64,000 nt of DNA from Malania oleifera (GCF_029873635.1 NC_080418.1:15231562-15295561), one strand, 5' to 3'. Shown: positions 11,521-22,974, numbered from the stretch's first letter. Notes: a model not told the origin generated them from the sequence alone. Translations and numbers: made by a program.

Positions 11521-14500
11521 AACCTCTCATTACTCCTTCTCTCTAGAATTTTTCGCTGATCGTTGAACGAATCGGGAAACGGAAGCTACCACGAGGATCG
11601 TGGAAGGATTCTCTACAACTTCTATGGATCGAAATCTCGTTTCAGAGATTTTCGGGTTTCGGCGTAAAATCGAGGTAAGGCTCGGTTTTCAATTATGATC
11701 TGGTAGATTTGTAGGAAACTGTCTTATGAACATATTCTTTACTGTGATTTGTAGGTTTTGGAACTCGATTTGCTGTTTAGGGACCTTGGAGTTTGGGATT
11801 TGCTTACAGGGTTAAGGTAAGGGGAACTGTGTTTATATTAGTTATTTTTGGAATCAGACTCGATGGAACTGTGGTGCACGGTCCTGTGTGTGTTTTGGCT
11901 ACTCATTTGGGGGGATCTAACGGGAAAAACTATGGGTTTTTCATTATTATAGTTTTGGGAAAAAGGGAGCGACGAGCTGAATTCCGGGTTTTGTTGAAAA
12001 CTGAGTATATGTGTGATTTATACTGTGATATGGGGATGGTCGTGCCTTGACTTTGTTTAAACTGTATTAGTTTGGAAAACCATGATTTAGATTACCAAAT
12101 GAGTGTGGTTTGTTTGGTTATATGAGCATGCATGTGTGTGTGATATGTTGAAATGCTAGTAGGAACGCAGTTCCGAAATTGTCCTAGGTACTGAGAGTGT
12201 CCGGCTCTATATCTGATGGCGTGTTATTGCTTGCCATGTAGGCAAGAGTGTCCGGATCTATATCCGAGGGCGTGAGCCTATTCCGGCAGATCAGGCCAAA
12301 GGGTGTGAATCCACCAGTTTAGCGCCGGTACGATGCCATGGGAGTCGGGACTGAAATGAAGAATAGCTTCCCAAGAGGGGGGGTGAATTGGAAATCTTTT
12401 TAATTTTATTTGATTTTTAAATTTTCTAATTTTAATAACCCAAAAAAATACAATATATACACTTAAGAAAACTGGAATTTAAAATACTTATTCAATCAAT
12501 GTAATCAATCAATCAATAACATTTAGGCTTCTGTTGCTTTCCCTGTAACCTTTTATTATTCACTTTACTTGATTAAGATTTCCGCAAATTAATCAACGTA
12601 CTCCCCTTTTGGGTTTCCGCAAAACATTAATCAAAATGTACTTTCTATTGATCAAGAACTTAATTTAAATCCTGCAACCTGCACTCATAAATTTTATAAC
12701 AAAAGCAAATAAAGTATGTAAATTAAAATAGAGAGAATGAGACAAGAGTTTTTACGAGGTTCGGCTTCAACACAGCCTACGTCCTCGCCTTTGGCAAAAA
12801 CACCAAAGGATTTCACTATCTCAGTTCCTTTACCTGGTGGAACAATACCAACTTACAATGCACTCCTTCAATTAGGCTAGAGCCCGCCTCTCCAAATAAC
12901 AACCCCTTATTTGGTTCAACGATTCAACAACTCAAAATCGTTTAAGAAAGATAACGAAGGAATATGTGTACAAAAGAGAACTCTCACAGTAGAGTGAATT
13001 AATACACCAATCAGCTCACTTTATACCTCAAAGTAATTTAAATATAAGAAATTTCAAGCTCAATTACTTGGTATGAATTGTCAAATAATTTTCCAAAGAA
13101 GATAAAAATTTTGATCGTTGGAAAATTTAATTTCAGAATGTAAATCAATTTCAGATCAGAGAGTTTATCTTAAAAGAATTTCAGATCCTTTGAAAACAAA
13201 ATTTTGAATACTTGATTAGTTCATCTAAAACCTTTAGAAAAAACTTACTTTGATCTAAAAGCCTTTGAATATCTCTGGATCAGAAAAGTTGTTGAAAAGC
13301 ACTTGATCTGGAAACTTTAGAGGATTTCTCAATTTCAAAATTCTTTTGAATATTTCATCAAAGTTCTTTCTCTCTTTCTTTGTACTTTCTTTTCTCTAAT
13401 TTAAAATGTTTGAGATTAGAACTATTTATAGAGTTTTTTTTGAAATCATCCATTACTCCCAAGGATTTCTAAAATTCATTTCCAAATATTTTGAAATAAA
13501 TATGTTTAAAAGCATGGTTTAAAAAATCTTCTCTTTTTAAGCCCTTTTTATTTATTAAAAAAAAAAAACTTTTTAGAGTATATATGTTTAAAAAAATATT
13601 TTTGATTTTCCAAATATTTTGAAATAAATATGTTTAAAAACTTCATTATTTCAAAAAAAATTTTCTTTTCTTAAACCCTTTCTTTTTATGGATTTAAGAA
13701 ATATTCTTTAGAGTATATATATAAAAACATATTTTTGAATTTTTATGAGCTTCAAGTTTCTTTATACTTAAGATTTACTTTGAAATACTTACATTTGAGA
13801 ATATCCTTAAAAGTATAATCTAGTCTTCAAAACTTGTTCTTCCACCATCTTTGTAGTTGCATTCTTTCCTTTGAGCTTTTCACAATATGACTTCATTCTT
13901 CATGCTTTTTGTAATCCATGAACTTTCTTATACACTTGAACTCTATTATTTTCCTGAACACTTTTACTTGAAACATATTAAATATATCATTTGATTTGTT
14001 ATCATCAAAATAAGAATTGTAAGCCTTATTAGGCCAACAGGGACTAGCTATGTGCCGGTGGCGCTGTGTTCGCGGGTTGGCTACGGCCAACGCCATATGT
14101 CACGGGCCGGTTTCGAGCTGAAGAGTGTGACGACACTGAGGATTATTGATCATGTGTATGTATTGTGACGGGGCTGCGTATAAATGGCCGCCGTATGTGT
14201 GCATGTATGCACTGTGTAAATTAGTACTAGAATGCATTTAACTGCGTGTATGTTGTATCCTGATAACAATCAAATGCCACACACAGATATAACCTGTGTT
14301 CTTCCTTACTGAGAGGTGTCTCACCCCTACTGTATGTACATTTTTACAGGTCTTTCGGGTAATCGGAACTAATGTCCTGGTGTAGGGAGCGTAGTGGTCG
14401 GTGTACTGCGTTAGCGCTTGGGTAAGTGTTAGAACTGTAGTTTTGTTGGGTTGCCATTTTAAGTTGTATTTGGGCACCCAGTTTGTATGTTTTGTTAGAG

Positions 14501-14729
14501 TCATGTTCTGCTCTTGTATAGACTCTGGTATGGTACTGCATATGTTGATATAGAATGACTTTTTTCGCTGCATATATGATTATGATTGGATGTGTTTAGG
14601 GTGTCTGGGAACCCCACGGGGTCAGACCCTCATCCAGTGTACTGTATTTGTGATGATTTGTATGATACATGGATAGGTTATGTTACAATTTTCACCCCCA
14701 GGTCCCATTTCTAGGTTCGGGGCGTGACA
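11357..14729 (+). repeat. Solo B-type LTR (B1) with perfect target duplication
   Basis: Starts TGTAAGAACCC and ends GGGGCGTGACA. It is flanked by TTGCT at 11352-11356 and TTGCT at 14730-14734, a perfect 5-bp target duplication. No internal element sequence is attached on either side, so it is a solo LTR left by LTR-LTR recombination. It lies in the gag region of the minus-strand copia fossil. TATAAAAG is at 11433-11440 and a (CT)n tract at about 11476-11518. Without the insertion at 12353-14039 it would be about 1.68 kb. Confidence 0.9.
12353..14039. mobile_element. Non-coding 1.7-kb insertion in solo LTR B1
   Basis: The LTR breaks off after GGGACT (12347-12352) and resumes with GGGACT (14040-14045). 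The B2 LTR is continuous here, at about 62520, so the 1,687 bp between are an insertion. It is AT-rich with no coding potential, starts near TGAAGAATAGC and ends GGCCAACA. A segment near 12755-12800 (ACGAGGTTCGGCTTC, GTCCTCGCCTTTGGC) resembles sequence common in plant non-autonomous LTR elements. TG near its start and CA at its end would suit a solo LTR, but a 6-bp duplication is unusual for that class. Family not identified. Confidence 0.6.
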
Positions 14730-14791
14730 TTGCTGCACCACGAGATCCTTCAATTCAAAGGTCATACAACACACACTCTGATACCAATTTT

Positions 14792-15386
14792 TGTGAAAAT
14801 AACGCCTCTTCAAACAATGCACAGCGGAATAAAACATTGTAAAGGATCAAACAATATCATATGCAACAATCTAAAATAGTGAAACATAGAATTATTCCGC
14901 AACCATAACAATATAAAGAGAGTAAAGAAAAGAGCAACAACACCAGGAATTATGTGGTTGGGCAAAACCTACATCCAAATGAGCAATCAGCAAGAGATTC
15001 ACTATGAAAATAAAAAATACACACTCAATGATCTTCTCTCCTTCTCTCACCCCTCTCTTACTCTCTCTTACACATCAAAATATGCCCAGAAGAGCATATA
15101 TAACAAGCTCGCGGAGGCTTCCCTCCAAATCCCCAACCGTCACACCGTTTACATTCAAAATTCAAATATTTTCTTGCAACCCGGGCACACTCGTCAACAA
15201 GAACAGGAGATTCGTCATCAAGTCCAAGAAGCCCACTCGTCGACTAGTCTATCATCTGATCGACAAGTCTTCTGCTCTGAGATTTTCTAACTCTCGATAT
15301 CTATTCGTCGACGAGTCATTGTTGCTGCACCAACATATGTTTTTCCTCCCTTTGTTTATAAGCCCCCACGAAGTATAAGAGCCACA
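14792..15386 (-). repeat. LTR of the minus-strand copia fossil
   Basis: Minus-strand LTR starting TGTGGCTCTTATAC and ending near TTTTCACA just before the primer-binding site. About 595 bp. A TATATATG box lies at about 15091-15103, with a palindrome array upstream at about 15190-15315 and a GA/CT-rich tract downstream. This is the same architecture as the unrelated gypsy LTRs of the window. Confidence 0.7.
15190..15315 (-). promoter_or_regulatory. Palindrome array in the copia LTR
   Basis: Five related sites: ACTCGTCAACAAG, TTCGTCATCAAG, CTCGTCGACTAG, TGATCGACAAG and TTCGTCGACGAG. They lie 90-200 bp upstream of the LTR's TATA-like box on the minus strand. The last is a perfect core copy of the motif found in gypsy LTRs. 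Confidence 0.55.
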
Positions 15387-16312
15387 CCATAAACAACATA
15401 TTATTTTCTACATTTTATGTTTTTTCTTTGTTAAGATATTAATGAATAAAATAAAAGTGTGTTGTTGTTGTTGTTTTTTTTTTTTTTTATAAAAAATGTT
15501 ATTTATATAAAATGTTGTAAAATTTTAAAAATAAATAAATTATATTTTTAAATAAGTACCCATTTATTAAACAAGTGAGTTTGAGTTTATATGTTAGCCA
15601 CCCATTAGTAAACATGTCAACCTCAATATAAACTCGAACTCATTTAACTCCTACCTGTTTATGACTTGTCCAAACTCGATCCGCTAATCTGTTTTGTCAC
15701 CCTAGAGATGCGATGCACATTAATGCTTTGACCAGTGTCCCCATGCATACATGCAATTGATAAAAAAGTATTTTAATTTGGTGGCCACGAGTACAAGATA
15801 GTGTCAGTTAGGAAAGTTCTTCAATCTTTTTTTCTTGCAATAATATAATTCTGAGCCTATTTTGATTTTTCACCAAGAATTTAGATTGTTAGCTTAAGCA
15901 AAACCATTATTCCATAGTTCTTATCTTGCCAACAATATTGTAATAGGCTAATTGTGTTGTTGGCAACCATTATTTTTAAAGCATTCCAAGGCTCTTGCGG
16001 TGGCATTAATGAGTATAGGCTGAGAAGAGCAAAAGAAGGCGTAATTGATTACTACAAATATTGCTAATAGCATGTTTGGCAATGCTCATTTTATGTTTGC
16101 AAAACATTTTACATGATCTTGATTCCGAACAAGTTTGAAAAAATAAATAAATAAAGAGGGGGGCAATGGAATCATCACTACATTAAAAAAAAAAAAATCA
16201 AAGAGTTTTGGTGAGAGGGCGGGGGTGCTAAACTAACGATCTGCTAACATAGATGTAATGAACCAAATCAAGGTCAAATCGTCTAAATAGAATCACTTTT
16301 CCCATTTTCTTA

Positions 16313-16450
16313 AGATCCGTTTGGTATTGTTGCTGTTTTTTTTTTTTTTTTTTTTCATTTTTATATAGTGAAGAAATAGATTATAAAATCATATTTGTTT
16401 ATGTTGCTATTTTTCTATTTCTGTTGATAGTTTTCAGTTATTTGCGAAAA
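16313..16450 (+). repeat. MITE-like fragment related to the repeat at 39917-42887
   Basis: The sequence from GATCCGTTTGGTATTGTTGCTG through the poly-T, TATAGTGAAGAAATAGATTATAAAATC and GTTTATGTTGCTA blocks matches the reverse complement of about 42730-42885. The second end is not clear here, so this may be half an element. Confidence 0.55.
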
Positions 16451-16734
16451 AAATTAAAAATTCAATTTTATGATTTTCAATTTTTGGGCAACCTATTGTA
16501 AAAATATTGTAGTATCTAGAATTAACTTTTAAAAAAAAATTAAATCATTCATTTTATCTATACCATTCAAATAACATTATTATAAAATATAATTAAAATA
16601 AAAAATGTTCATGAAATTTTTTAAAAATAAAAAATAATAAAAGCCATTACAAAATATTTTACTATATTACAATCGTGATAAGATTGTTCTTATAAAATAA
16701 ATTTTTAAATATAATACGAGTGAAATCATAATTT

Positions 16735-17265
16735 AGTCCTTATACTATTAAGTAAATTCTATTTTAGTCCTTATGCTTTTAATTAGTGCAATTAAGGTAT
16801 TGTATTTACTAATTTCATATAATTATTTTTTTATATTAATAAAATATAAAATTATTAGTAAATTTAATAAAGTTGCTTATGCATATAAAGTATAGAATTA
16901 ATATTACACGTTGTACCACTTTTATCCTTAATAAGTTTATTGTTTTAAAGGAATCTCAAGAAGTTTTATTCATCATGAAGTAAATTATAACTTTAAGTGC
17001 ATAATTAATATGAAATAATTTTAAAATCATATAAATATTTTTTCATAATTGATAATATAGGGACCTCAAATGATTCGACTAATCCAAGGGTGAAACTCGG
17101 AAGGGTCGTCCATTAATTTTAATTCTCCAATTCATAACCATTAAATTATATTAGACCATAACTTTAATTAAATAAAATAATATGTATAAGTCCTTAATTA
17201 TGCAAATTGAAAGTATAGTGACTAAAATATATTTAACTAACATTGTAGAAGAACTAACAATTCTG
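16735..17265. repeat. MITE-like inverted-repeat element
   Basis: The left arm (about 16760-16815: TATTTTAGTCCTTATGC, then GCAATTAAGG) has an imperfect inverted partner in the right arm (about 17180-17245: CCTTAATTATGC, then GTGACTAAAATATA). The arms are about 50 bp, enclose about 400 bp of AT-rich DNA and have no coding potential. Superfamily not assigned. Confidence 0.5.
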
Positions 17266-17642
17266 GATCTCAGAGAGGACCCATTACTTGATTTAATTTT
17301 TAAAATATTGGGTCAAATTTAAAAAAAATGATTACCTATGAATATGTAGTTCAAGCTTACTACTATCATGTTTTGAAAAAATAATAATAATGAAAAATTA
17401 TGTTCACAATTGACTGTTAGGCTTTGAGCCCAAGGTGGGGAAGTGTTTGAAAGCCCAAGTGGAATTCAAATTTTGGGCTATCCAAACATGTGGATCATCG
17501 CCCATGAGGGCCACGACCCAACCCGCGAGCCAGCCCGGCCCATCTCTGGACGACTGCGATTGGTCTGTGAGTCGTCCGTGTAAGCCTACATTGTTTGAAT
17601 GGGAACTCAAAGCGGTCAAACACGGCTTCATCAACGGCTGGC

Positions 17643-17680
17643 AGAACATTCTGGAAACTCGGTGTTCGCGGCTATATAGA
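17643..17680 (+). promoter_or_regulatory. Heat-shock element and TATA box of HSC70 copy 1
   Basis: GAA-CA-TTC-TG-GAA at 17644-17656 is a perfect three-unit heat-shock element. The TATATA box starts at 17673, 17 bases after the element's last base, and the ATG follows 116 bases after the TATA start. Upstream, TGGGCY-type boxes (near 17476 and 17536) are present, as they are for the paralogue. Confidence 0.8.
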
Positions 17681-17788
17681 CCACTCCTCCTCGATCTTCT
17701 CTCTCTCACTCAAACCCTATTTCCTTCTCGCAGTCTCAATTCTTAACTCTTTCTCTTACTCGTCGGCGGATTCAGAAGAGAAGGAAGA

Positions 17789-20700
17789 ATGGCCGGGAAA
17801 GGCGAAGGGCCGGCGATCGGAATCGATCTGGGAACCACTTACTCCTGCGTTGGTGTTTGGCAACACGATCGCGTTGAGATCATAGCAAACGACCAAGGCA
17901 ACAGAACAACCCCTTCCTATGTTGCGTTTACCGATACGGAGCGGCTGATCGGCGATGCAGCTAAGAACCAGGTCGCTATGAACCCTATCAACACCGTCTT
18001 CGGTAAGTTATCATCTTCACCGCTGTCGATTTGATTTCTCTTAGATCTTTCATCTGATTCCTGCAGTCTTAGATCCTGTGATCTTTTTTCAATCGTTGAG
18101 CGTGAGTCTTTGTAGCGATTTAGATCGAGTGCGGTATTATTTTTATTTAAACGCAAGTACTTGTTTGACCTAATTTAGGTGCGTTTGGTATTGACATGGG
18201 TTTCATAAGTGATGTAGTCGGCTAGATTTGTGGTTGTGGTTTCCTAACCGCTTATGGATGCTTGATATATATAACTTTTTCATGACCTAATGGTGGTAGT
18301 CAAGCAAGCATAATATTGCTTTCCTTCATGTGAAAGTCAAAATAATGTGGAGGATTCGAAGTTGAATTTTCTTAGATTTTTGTTTCATTTAGTTGTTTAC
18401 CCACAAAAAAAAAAACAAGGCATGCTCAAATTGTTATACTTAATGCACTCTGATTGAATGAACTTTTAGATGAGCAAATTGTAGGTTGCGATCTGAAAAA
18501 TTACTCTCTATCCCAAATAGCCTAACACATTTTGGATGTGGACTATAATAATAGGAAACAATTTGGAGCCAGTTCAAATTGCGTCACAACTCAAACGATT
18601 ATTGATTCTATGATGAGCAGAACCAACTAATTAATAGAGGGAGCACATAGGTTTATTATATCGTATTGAATATAATACAATAAGGAACATGTGTTGAACA
18701 TGCATTGGCTTTCTTTTCCGTCTCCTAACCCTGATTAGGAGCACATACATGCTTCGTGAGATGGTAGCTGACAGCAATTGTATATGTTGTGATAAAGCAA
18801 ATTATTTTCTTGAATTTGAAATTTGATTTAGATTTCATTATGTATTTTAAACCAAAAATAGGGCTTACGTATAATGCACTTTTAGGATTACCACAAATTA
18901 GGGCTTGGAAAACGCTAAAATAAAGTCATTCCTAATTTGTTTAATTTTTTTAAAAAAATATTGAAATCATTTTAAATCATTTTAAAAACTGATTAATAGT
19001 GGGAGCACATACATGATTCGTGAGATAGTAGTTGACAGCAATTTGTATATTTTGTGATAAAGCAAATTATTTTCTTGGAAATTTGAAATTTCATTTGGAA
19101 ATCCTTATTTATGCAAAACCAAAATTCTTGGCATGGGTTAATACAGGGTAACCAATCATAATGGGTTTCACAGTTTTAGACTTCCAGATGTACCATTCAA
19201 ATCAATGGGTGTACCGGTTTGTGTCTAAAACAAGAAGTATAGAACAATCATTAACTTGGATCACACATACACTCCTTGAGTTTTTTATTTTTAAATAAAT
19301 TCAAATCCAAATGTCAATTTTGGAGGCTAAAGTTGTCTGGTGCTTGTTTTCCTAAATATGTATGCTTCAATTATCTATACAGTTTGAGGAATAGAGACGT
19401 TTGTCCTTTCCATTACTTACCCTTGCAACTGTACTGTTCAGATTTTTTTGACTTGTTCAAAGTGCAGTATTTTTTATATTTCTATTGTTGTTTTCCCTTC
19501 TGGCAGATGCTAAGCGCTTGATTGGTAGGAGATTTAGTGATGCCTCAGTTCAGAGTGACATAAAATTGTGGCCTTTCAAACTCATTCCTGGTGCTGGGGA
19601 CAAGCCAATGATTGTGGTCAGCTATAAGGGTGAGGACAAGCAGTTCGCTGCTGAAGAGATCTCATCTATGGTTCTCATTAAGATGCGTGAGATTGCAGAG
19701 GCCTACCTTGGTTCAAATGTGAAGAATGCTGTTGTCACTGTTCCTGCATACTTTAATGACTCCCAGCGCCAGGCTACCAAGGATGCTGGTGTCATTGCAG
19801 GTCTCAATGTTATGCGGATTATTAACGAGCCAACTGCTGCTGCTATTGCCTATGGTCTTGACAAGAAGGCAACCAGTGTTGGCGAGAAGAATGTGCTCAT
19901 CTTTGATCTTGGGGGCGGCACTTTTGATGTCTCCCTCCTCACTATTGAAGAGGGTATATTTGAAGTGAAAGCAACAGCTGGAGATACTCACCTTGGTGGG
20001 GAGGATTTTGACAACAGGATGGTGAATCATTTTGTTCAGGAGTTTAAGAGGAAGCATAAGAAGGACATTACGAATAACCCTAGAGCCTTGAGGAGACTGA
20101 GGACATCATGTGAGAGGGCAAAGAGGACTCTCTCTTCCACTGCTCAAACCACTATTGAGATTGATTCTTTGTTTGAGGGTGTTGATTTCTACTCCACCAT
20201 TACCCGAGCCAGATTTGAGGAGCTGAACATGGATCTCTTCAGAAAGTGCATGGAACCTGTGGAGAAATGCTTGAGAGATGCTAAAATGGACAAGAGCACT
20301 GTCCATGATGTTGTCCTTGTTGGTGGATCTACAAGAATTCCAAAGGTTCAGCAGCTGTTGCAGGACTTTTTTAATGGGAAGGAGCTCTGCAAGAGCATCA
20401 ATCCTGATGAAGCCGTTGCATATGGTGCTGCTGTGCAAGCTGCCATTTTGAGTGGTGAAGGCAATGAGAAGGTCCAGGACCTCCTATTGTTGGATGTCAC
20501 TCCTCTCTCTCTTGGGCTGGAGACTGCTGGAGGAGTCATGACCGTGTTGATTCAGAGAAACACCACCATCCCAACCAAGAAGGAACAGGTTTTCTCTACT
20601 TACTCAGATAACCAACCTGGTGTGTTGATTCAGGTATATGAAGGTGAGAGAACCAGAACCAGAGACAACAACTTATTGGGTAAATTTGAGCTTTCCGGTA

Positions 20701-21236
20701 TTCCCCCAGCTCCCAGGGGTGTTCCTCAGATCACTGTTTGCTTCGACATTGATGCAAATGGTATCTTGAATGTCTCTGCGGAGGACAAAACTACAGGACA
20801 GAAGAACAAGATCACAATCACCAATGACAAGGGCAGGCTGTCAAAAGAGGAAATCGAGAAGATGGTTCAGGAAGCAGAGAAGTACAAATCTGAGGATGAG
20901 GAACATAAGAAGAAGGTCGAGGCTAAGAATGCACTCGAGAACTATGCATATAACATGAGGAATACGGTGAAGGATGAAAAGATTGGGGCTAAGCTGAACC
21001 CAGCGGACAAGAAAAAGATTGATGATGCTATCGAGCAAGCAATTCAGTGGCTGGACAGCAACCAGCTTGCCGAAGCAGATGAGTTTGAAGATAAGATGAA
21101 GGAGCTTGAGAGCATTTGCAACCCCATCATTGCGAAGATGTACCAAGGTGCAGGTGCCGAGGCAGGTGCCTCCATGGATGAAGACGCTCCTTCTGGAGGA
21201 AGTGGTGCTGGCCCCAAGATTGAGGAAGTTGACTAG
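17789..21236 (+). CDS. HSC70: Cytosolic heat shock cognate 70 kDa protein, copy 1
   Basis: ATP-dependent cytosolic/nuclear chaperone that folds and escorts client proteins with J-domain partners. Coding exons are 17789-18002 and 19507-21236, with donor G|GTAAGT and acceptor GGCAG|AT splitting the codon of Asp72, and the product is 647 residues. The ATPase domain carries the three HSP70 signatures: IDLGTTYS at residues 12-19, [12 protein letters not shown] at 203-214 and [12 protein letters not shown] at 340-351. The linker DLLLLDVTP is at 396-404, then the substrate-binding domain and lid. The terminal EEVD marks the cytosolic class, which binds TPR co-chaperones. The start is set by the family-typical [15 protein letters not shown]. 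The intron position near residue 72 is usual in plant HSC70 genes. A perfect heat-shock element upstream suggests heat induction on top of basal expression. Intact, and paired with a paralogue 12 kb downstream. Confidence 0.97.
18738..19096 (+). repeat. Direct duplication inside HSC70 copy 1 intron
   Basis: Two copies of about 95 bp (18738-18830 and 19002-19096) begin GGAGCACATACATG and share GACAGCAATT and GATAAAGCAAATTATTTTCT in short blocks. They lie 264 bp apart in the single intron. No coding role. Confidence 0.75.
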
Positions 21237-22020
21237 ATAGATATTGATTGGTTTTTCTCCATGAATTTCGTATTTATTACTTTTAAAAATTCACATTGAT
21301 GGGTCTCTTCAGGAGCCACATTGGAATTTTTTTTCATGGCCTTGAATGCAGGGCCTTGGTTTTGAATTATTGTGGTTGGGTTTATATTTTAGGTTTGTTC
21401 TCATTCAGTTGCAATACTATTTTTAATGACATATGAGCAAAGTTGAAATAATACTTTGGTTTTTGCTCAATTCTCTTGGAAGAATTTTTCTGGCGTATTT
21501 GCTTGAGATTGGATGTTGGTGGCGTTTGATTGAATCTGAATAATGAAATATTGTCGCAAAACGCAGTTTTTCTTCATTTTGTGGGGGGTAATAATCTGAA
21601 AGCTTTGAGGTAAATAAAATATGAACATCAAGTAAGGATTTAATATCCAATTATAGTTTAGTTATAAATTAATCATGAACTATTGATATTTTAGCCATAA
21701 ATAATTATTGACGGATTATGAGATTTCATTATGTAATGAATGTTTAAGCAAGGAAACGAAATTTTGCAACAAAATGAAAAAATCTCCTTTCTTCTAGCAA
21801 ATTACAACCAATTTTCTTAATTAGCATTTGGTGAAGCAAAACAAGACATTTGGCAATAAAATTAATTGAAGGATTGAAATCTCAGTTATTCAAAAATAAA
21901 TGAATATAAAGTCATAAAATCCTGTCAAATATATATAACACAAGCTAATGAAAAAGCTGAAAATGAACTCTTAACATGGAACCAAAATCCAGACAGAAGA
22001 AAAAGAAAGAAAAGCATATT
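21237..22020. other. Convergent 3' intergenic region
   Basis: Holds the 3' ends of HSC70 copy 1 (+) and the xylan methyltransferase gene (-). AT-rich, with no gene or repeat recognised. Both 3' UTRs must end within these 784 bp. Confidence 0.6.
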
Positions 22021-22917
22021 TTAAGGGCAGAAGGGTCGACCCAACCGAGTCCTATGACTCGGAATGGTGAAGTGCCTGAGCCTCCCCTCCTGCTCCCTCA
22101 AGTACCCTTCACAAAGAAACGCCTTTGAGAACTCATCCTCCACCGCTCTATCCACATCGTGCACGAACACCTCCGTCTCCCCCTCCTCCCTGTTCCGCCC
22201 CATCAGCCCCGCCGTGTAGATCGCAGTCATCCGCCCCGGCGCCGCCTCGTGGTACCCCGTCGGCGCGTCCACCATTATCAAATCCCACTCAACCTCGTAC
22301 ACCTCCGCCGGAAACCCCTTCAGCGCCAGCCCGCACTTGGACAATCTCGGGTCCCCCACCACCCTGCACTCCTCCTCCCTCCCGATCTTCATGAGCCCCT
22401 CGGCCTCGCTCACCTTGGTGTCGTACCCGACGTGGTACGACTCCAGCCCCGGCAATCGCTCCTTGATCTGGTCGATCCACGCCTTGTCCTCTTCGAGGAA
22501 GACGGTGCGGCCGCCGTGGTTGAGCGCCGTCCACATGGGGCTGTCGTGGCCGAGGCCGAACACCAGGAAGTTGCAGGGGGATTTCCTCTCTAGGACTCTG
22601 GCGCTGACGGAAATTTCTTTGAGGGTTTGCTGTGGGGTAATGTTGGAGGTTGCGTAGTGGATGAGGGTGTGGGCGAGGGAGGGTGTGATTTTGGTGCAGG
22701 TGGGTGTGAGGGGCTCGCAGGGGATCGATTGGGGTTGGGGGTCCAGAGGAGCGGTGGTTGAGTTGGAGATTGGGTGGGTTTGGGCGTTTTTGACGGGGGA
22801 TGGGTTTTGTTGGGAAGACAAGAAGCTGGATCGCAGAATCAAGCAGAGGAGGAGGAAGAAGAAGAAGCAGAGCAGGAGGAGTTTCAGGTTCATCGGGTAT
22901 GGGGTTTTGGCCCTCAT
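22021..22917 (-). CDS. GXM: Glucuronoxylan 4-O-methyltransferase (DUF579, GXM3-like)
   Basis: Golgi enzyme that transfers a methyl group from S-adenosylmethionine to O-4 of glucuronic acid side chains of xylan in secondary walls. The product is 298 residues from one exon, the usual length for the GXM group. A short basic N-terminus is followed by a signal-anchor helix (about residues 12-31), a variable Ser/Pro/Thr-rich stem (32-75), and the DUF579 domain. Motifs seen: PCNFLVFGLGHDSPMW (114-129), GGRTVFLEEDKAW (135-147), WDLIMVDAPTGYHEAAPGRM (211-230), and a conserved C-terminus with HFTIPSHRTRLGRPFCP. The stretch SEAEGLMKIGREEECR and the ending favour GXM over the IRX15 branch. The coding region is much richer in GC than its surroundings. 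The gene sits between two HSC70 paralogues on the opposite strand. Confidence 0.93.
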   Translation of the reverse strand: MRAKTPYPMNLKLLLLCFFFFLLLCLILRSSFLSSQQNPSPVKNAQTHPISNSTTAPLDPQPQSIPCEPLTPTCTKITPSLAHTLIHYATSNITPQQTLKEISVSARVLERKSPCNFLVFGLGHDSPMWTALNHGGRTVFLEEDKAWIDQIKERLPGLESYHVGYDTKVSEAEGLMKIGREEECRVVGDPRLSKCGLALKGFPAEVYEVEWDLIMVDAPTGYHEAAPGRMTAIYTAGLMGRNREEGETEVFVHDVDRAVEDEFSKAFLCEGYLREQEGRLRHFTIPSHRTRLGRPFCP

Positions 22918-22929
22918 TGCTTATTTTCC

Positions 22930-22933
<4 letters not shown>

Positions 22934-22974
<41 letters not shown>
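22934..22974 (-). repeat. (CT)n microsatellite in the GXM 5' leader
   Basis: Uninterrupted GA repeat on the plus strand, so CT on the coding strand, ending about 17 bases upstream of the GXM start codon. CT tracts are common in plant 5' leaders and may be length-variable. Confidence 0.8.

Larger units (their letters stand above)
10615..15386 (-). mobile_element. Old Ty1/copia element on the minus strand, interrupted
   Basis: Read on the minus strand, the pieces are an LTR (15386 to about 14792), a primer-binding site matching TGGTATCAGAG (near 14779-14790), a short leader and gag start (to 14730), then, after the B1 solo LTR, gag continuation, a protease remnant and the pre-integrase segment down to 10615. 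Recognisable blocks include ATTWDELEAII (gag), ILDTGCF (protease) and LIVMKG...LRHMRLKHMG (pre-integrase). Element A2 cut the pol part at 10615. It is a heavily broken fossil and the oldest layer of this nest. Confidence 0.8.
15387..17640. other. AT-rich intergenic DNA upstream of HSC70 copy 1
   Basis: No gene is seen. It contains homopolymer and (TTG)n stretches (about 15460-15490), a MITE-like piece at about 16313-16450 and an inverted-repeat element at about 16735-17265. From about 17400 it becomes richer in GC and leads into the HSC70 promoter. Confidence 0.6.

Noticed and set aside
11793-12050. 85-residue frame in LTR B1, with a similar 97-residue frame at 61933-62226 in B2
   Set aside because: Similar because the LTRs are related. 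The frame is not kept intact in length, and it sits in an LTR leader. A conserved small leader protein cannot be excluded, but nothing specific supports it.
15004-15378. Two overlapping plus-strand frames of 112-124 residues
   Set aside because: They lie antisense in the LTR of the minus-strand copia fossil and have no domain.
17404-17885. Frames of about 100 residues upstream of HSC70 copy 1
   Set aside because: They overlap the promoter and 5' leader, and the TATA box and heat-shock element explain the sequence.
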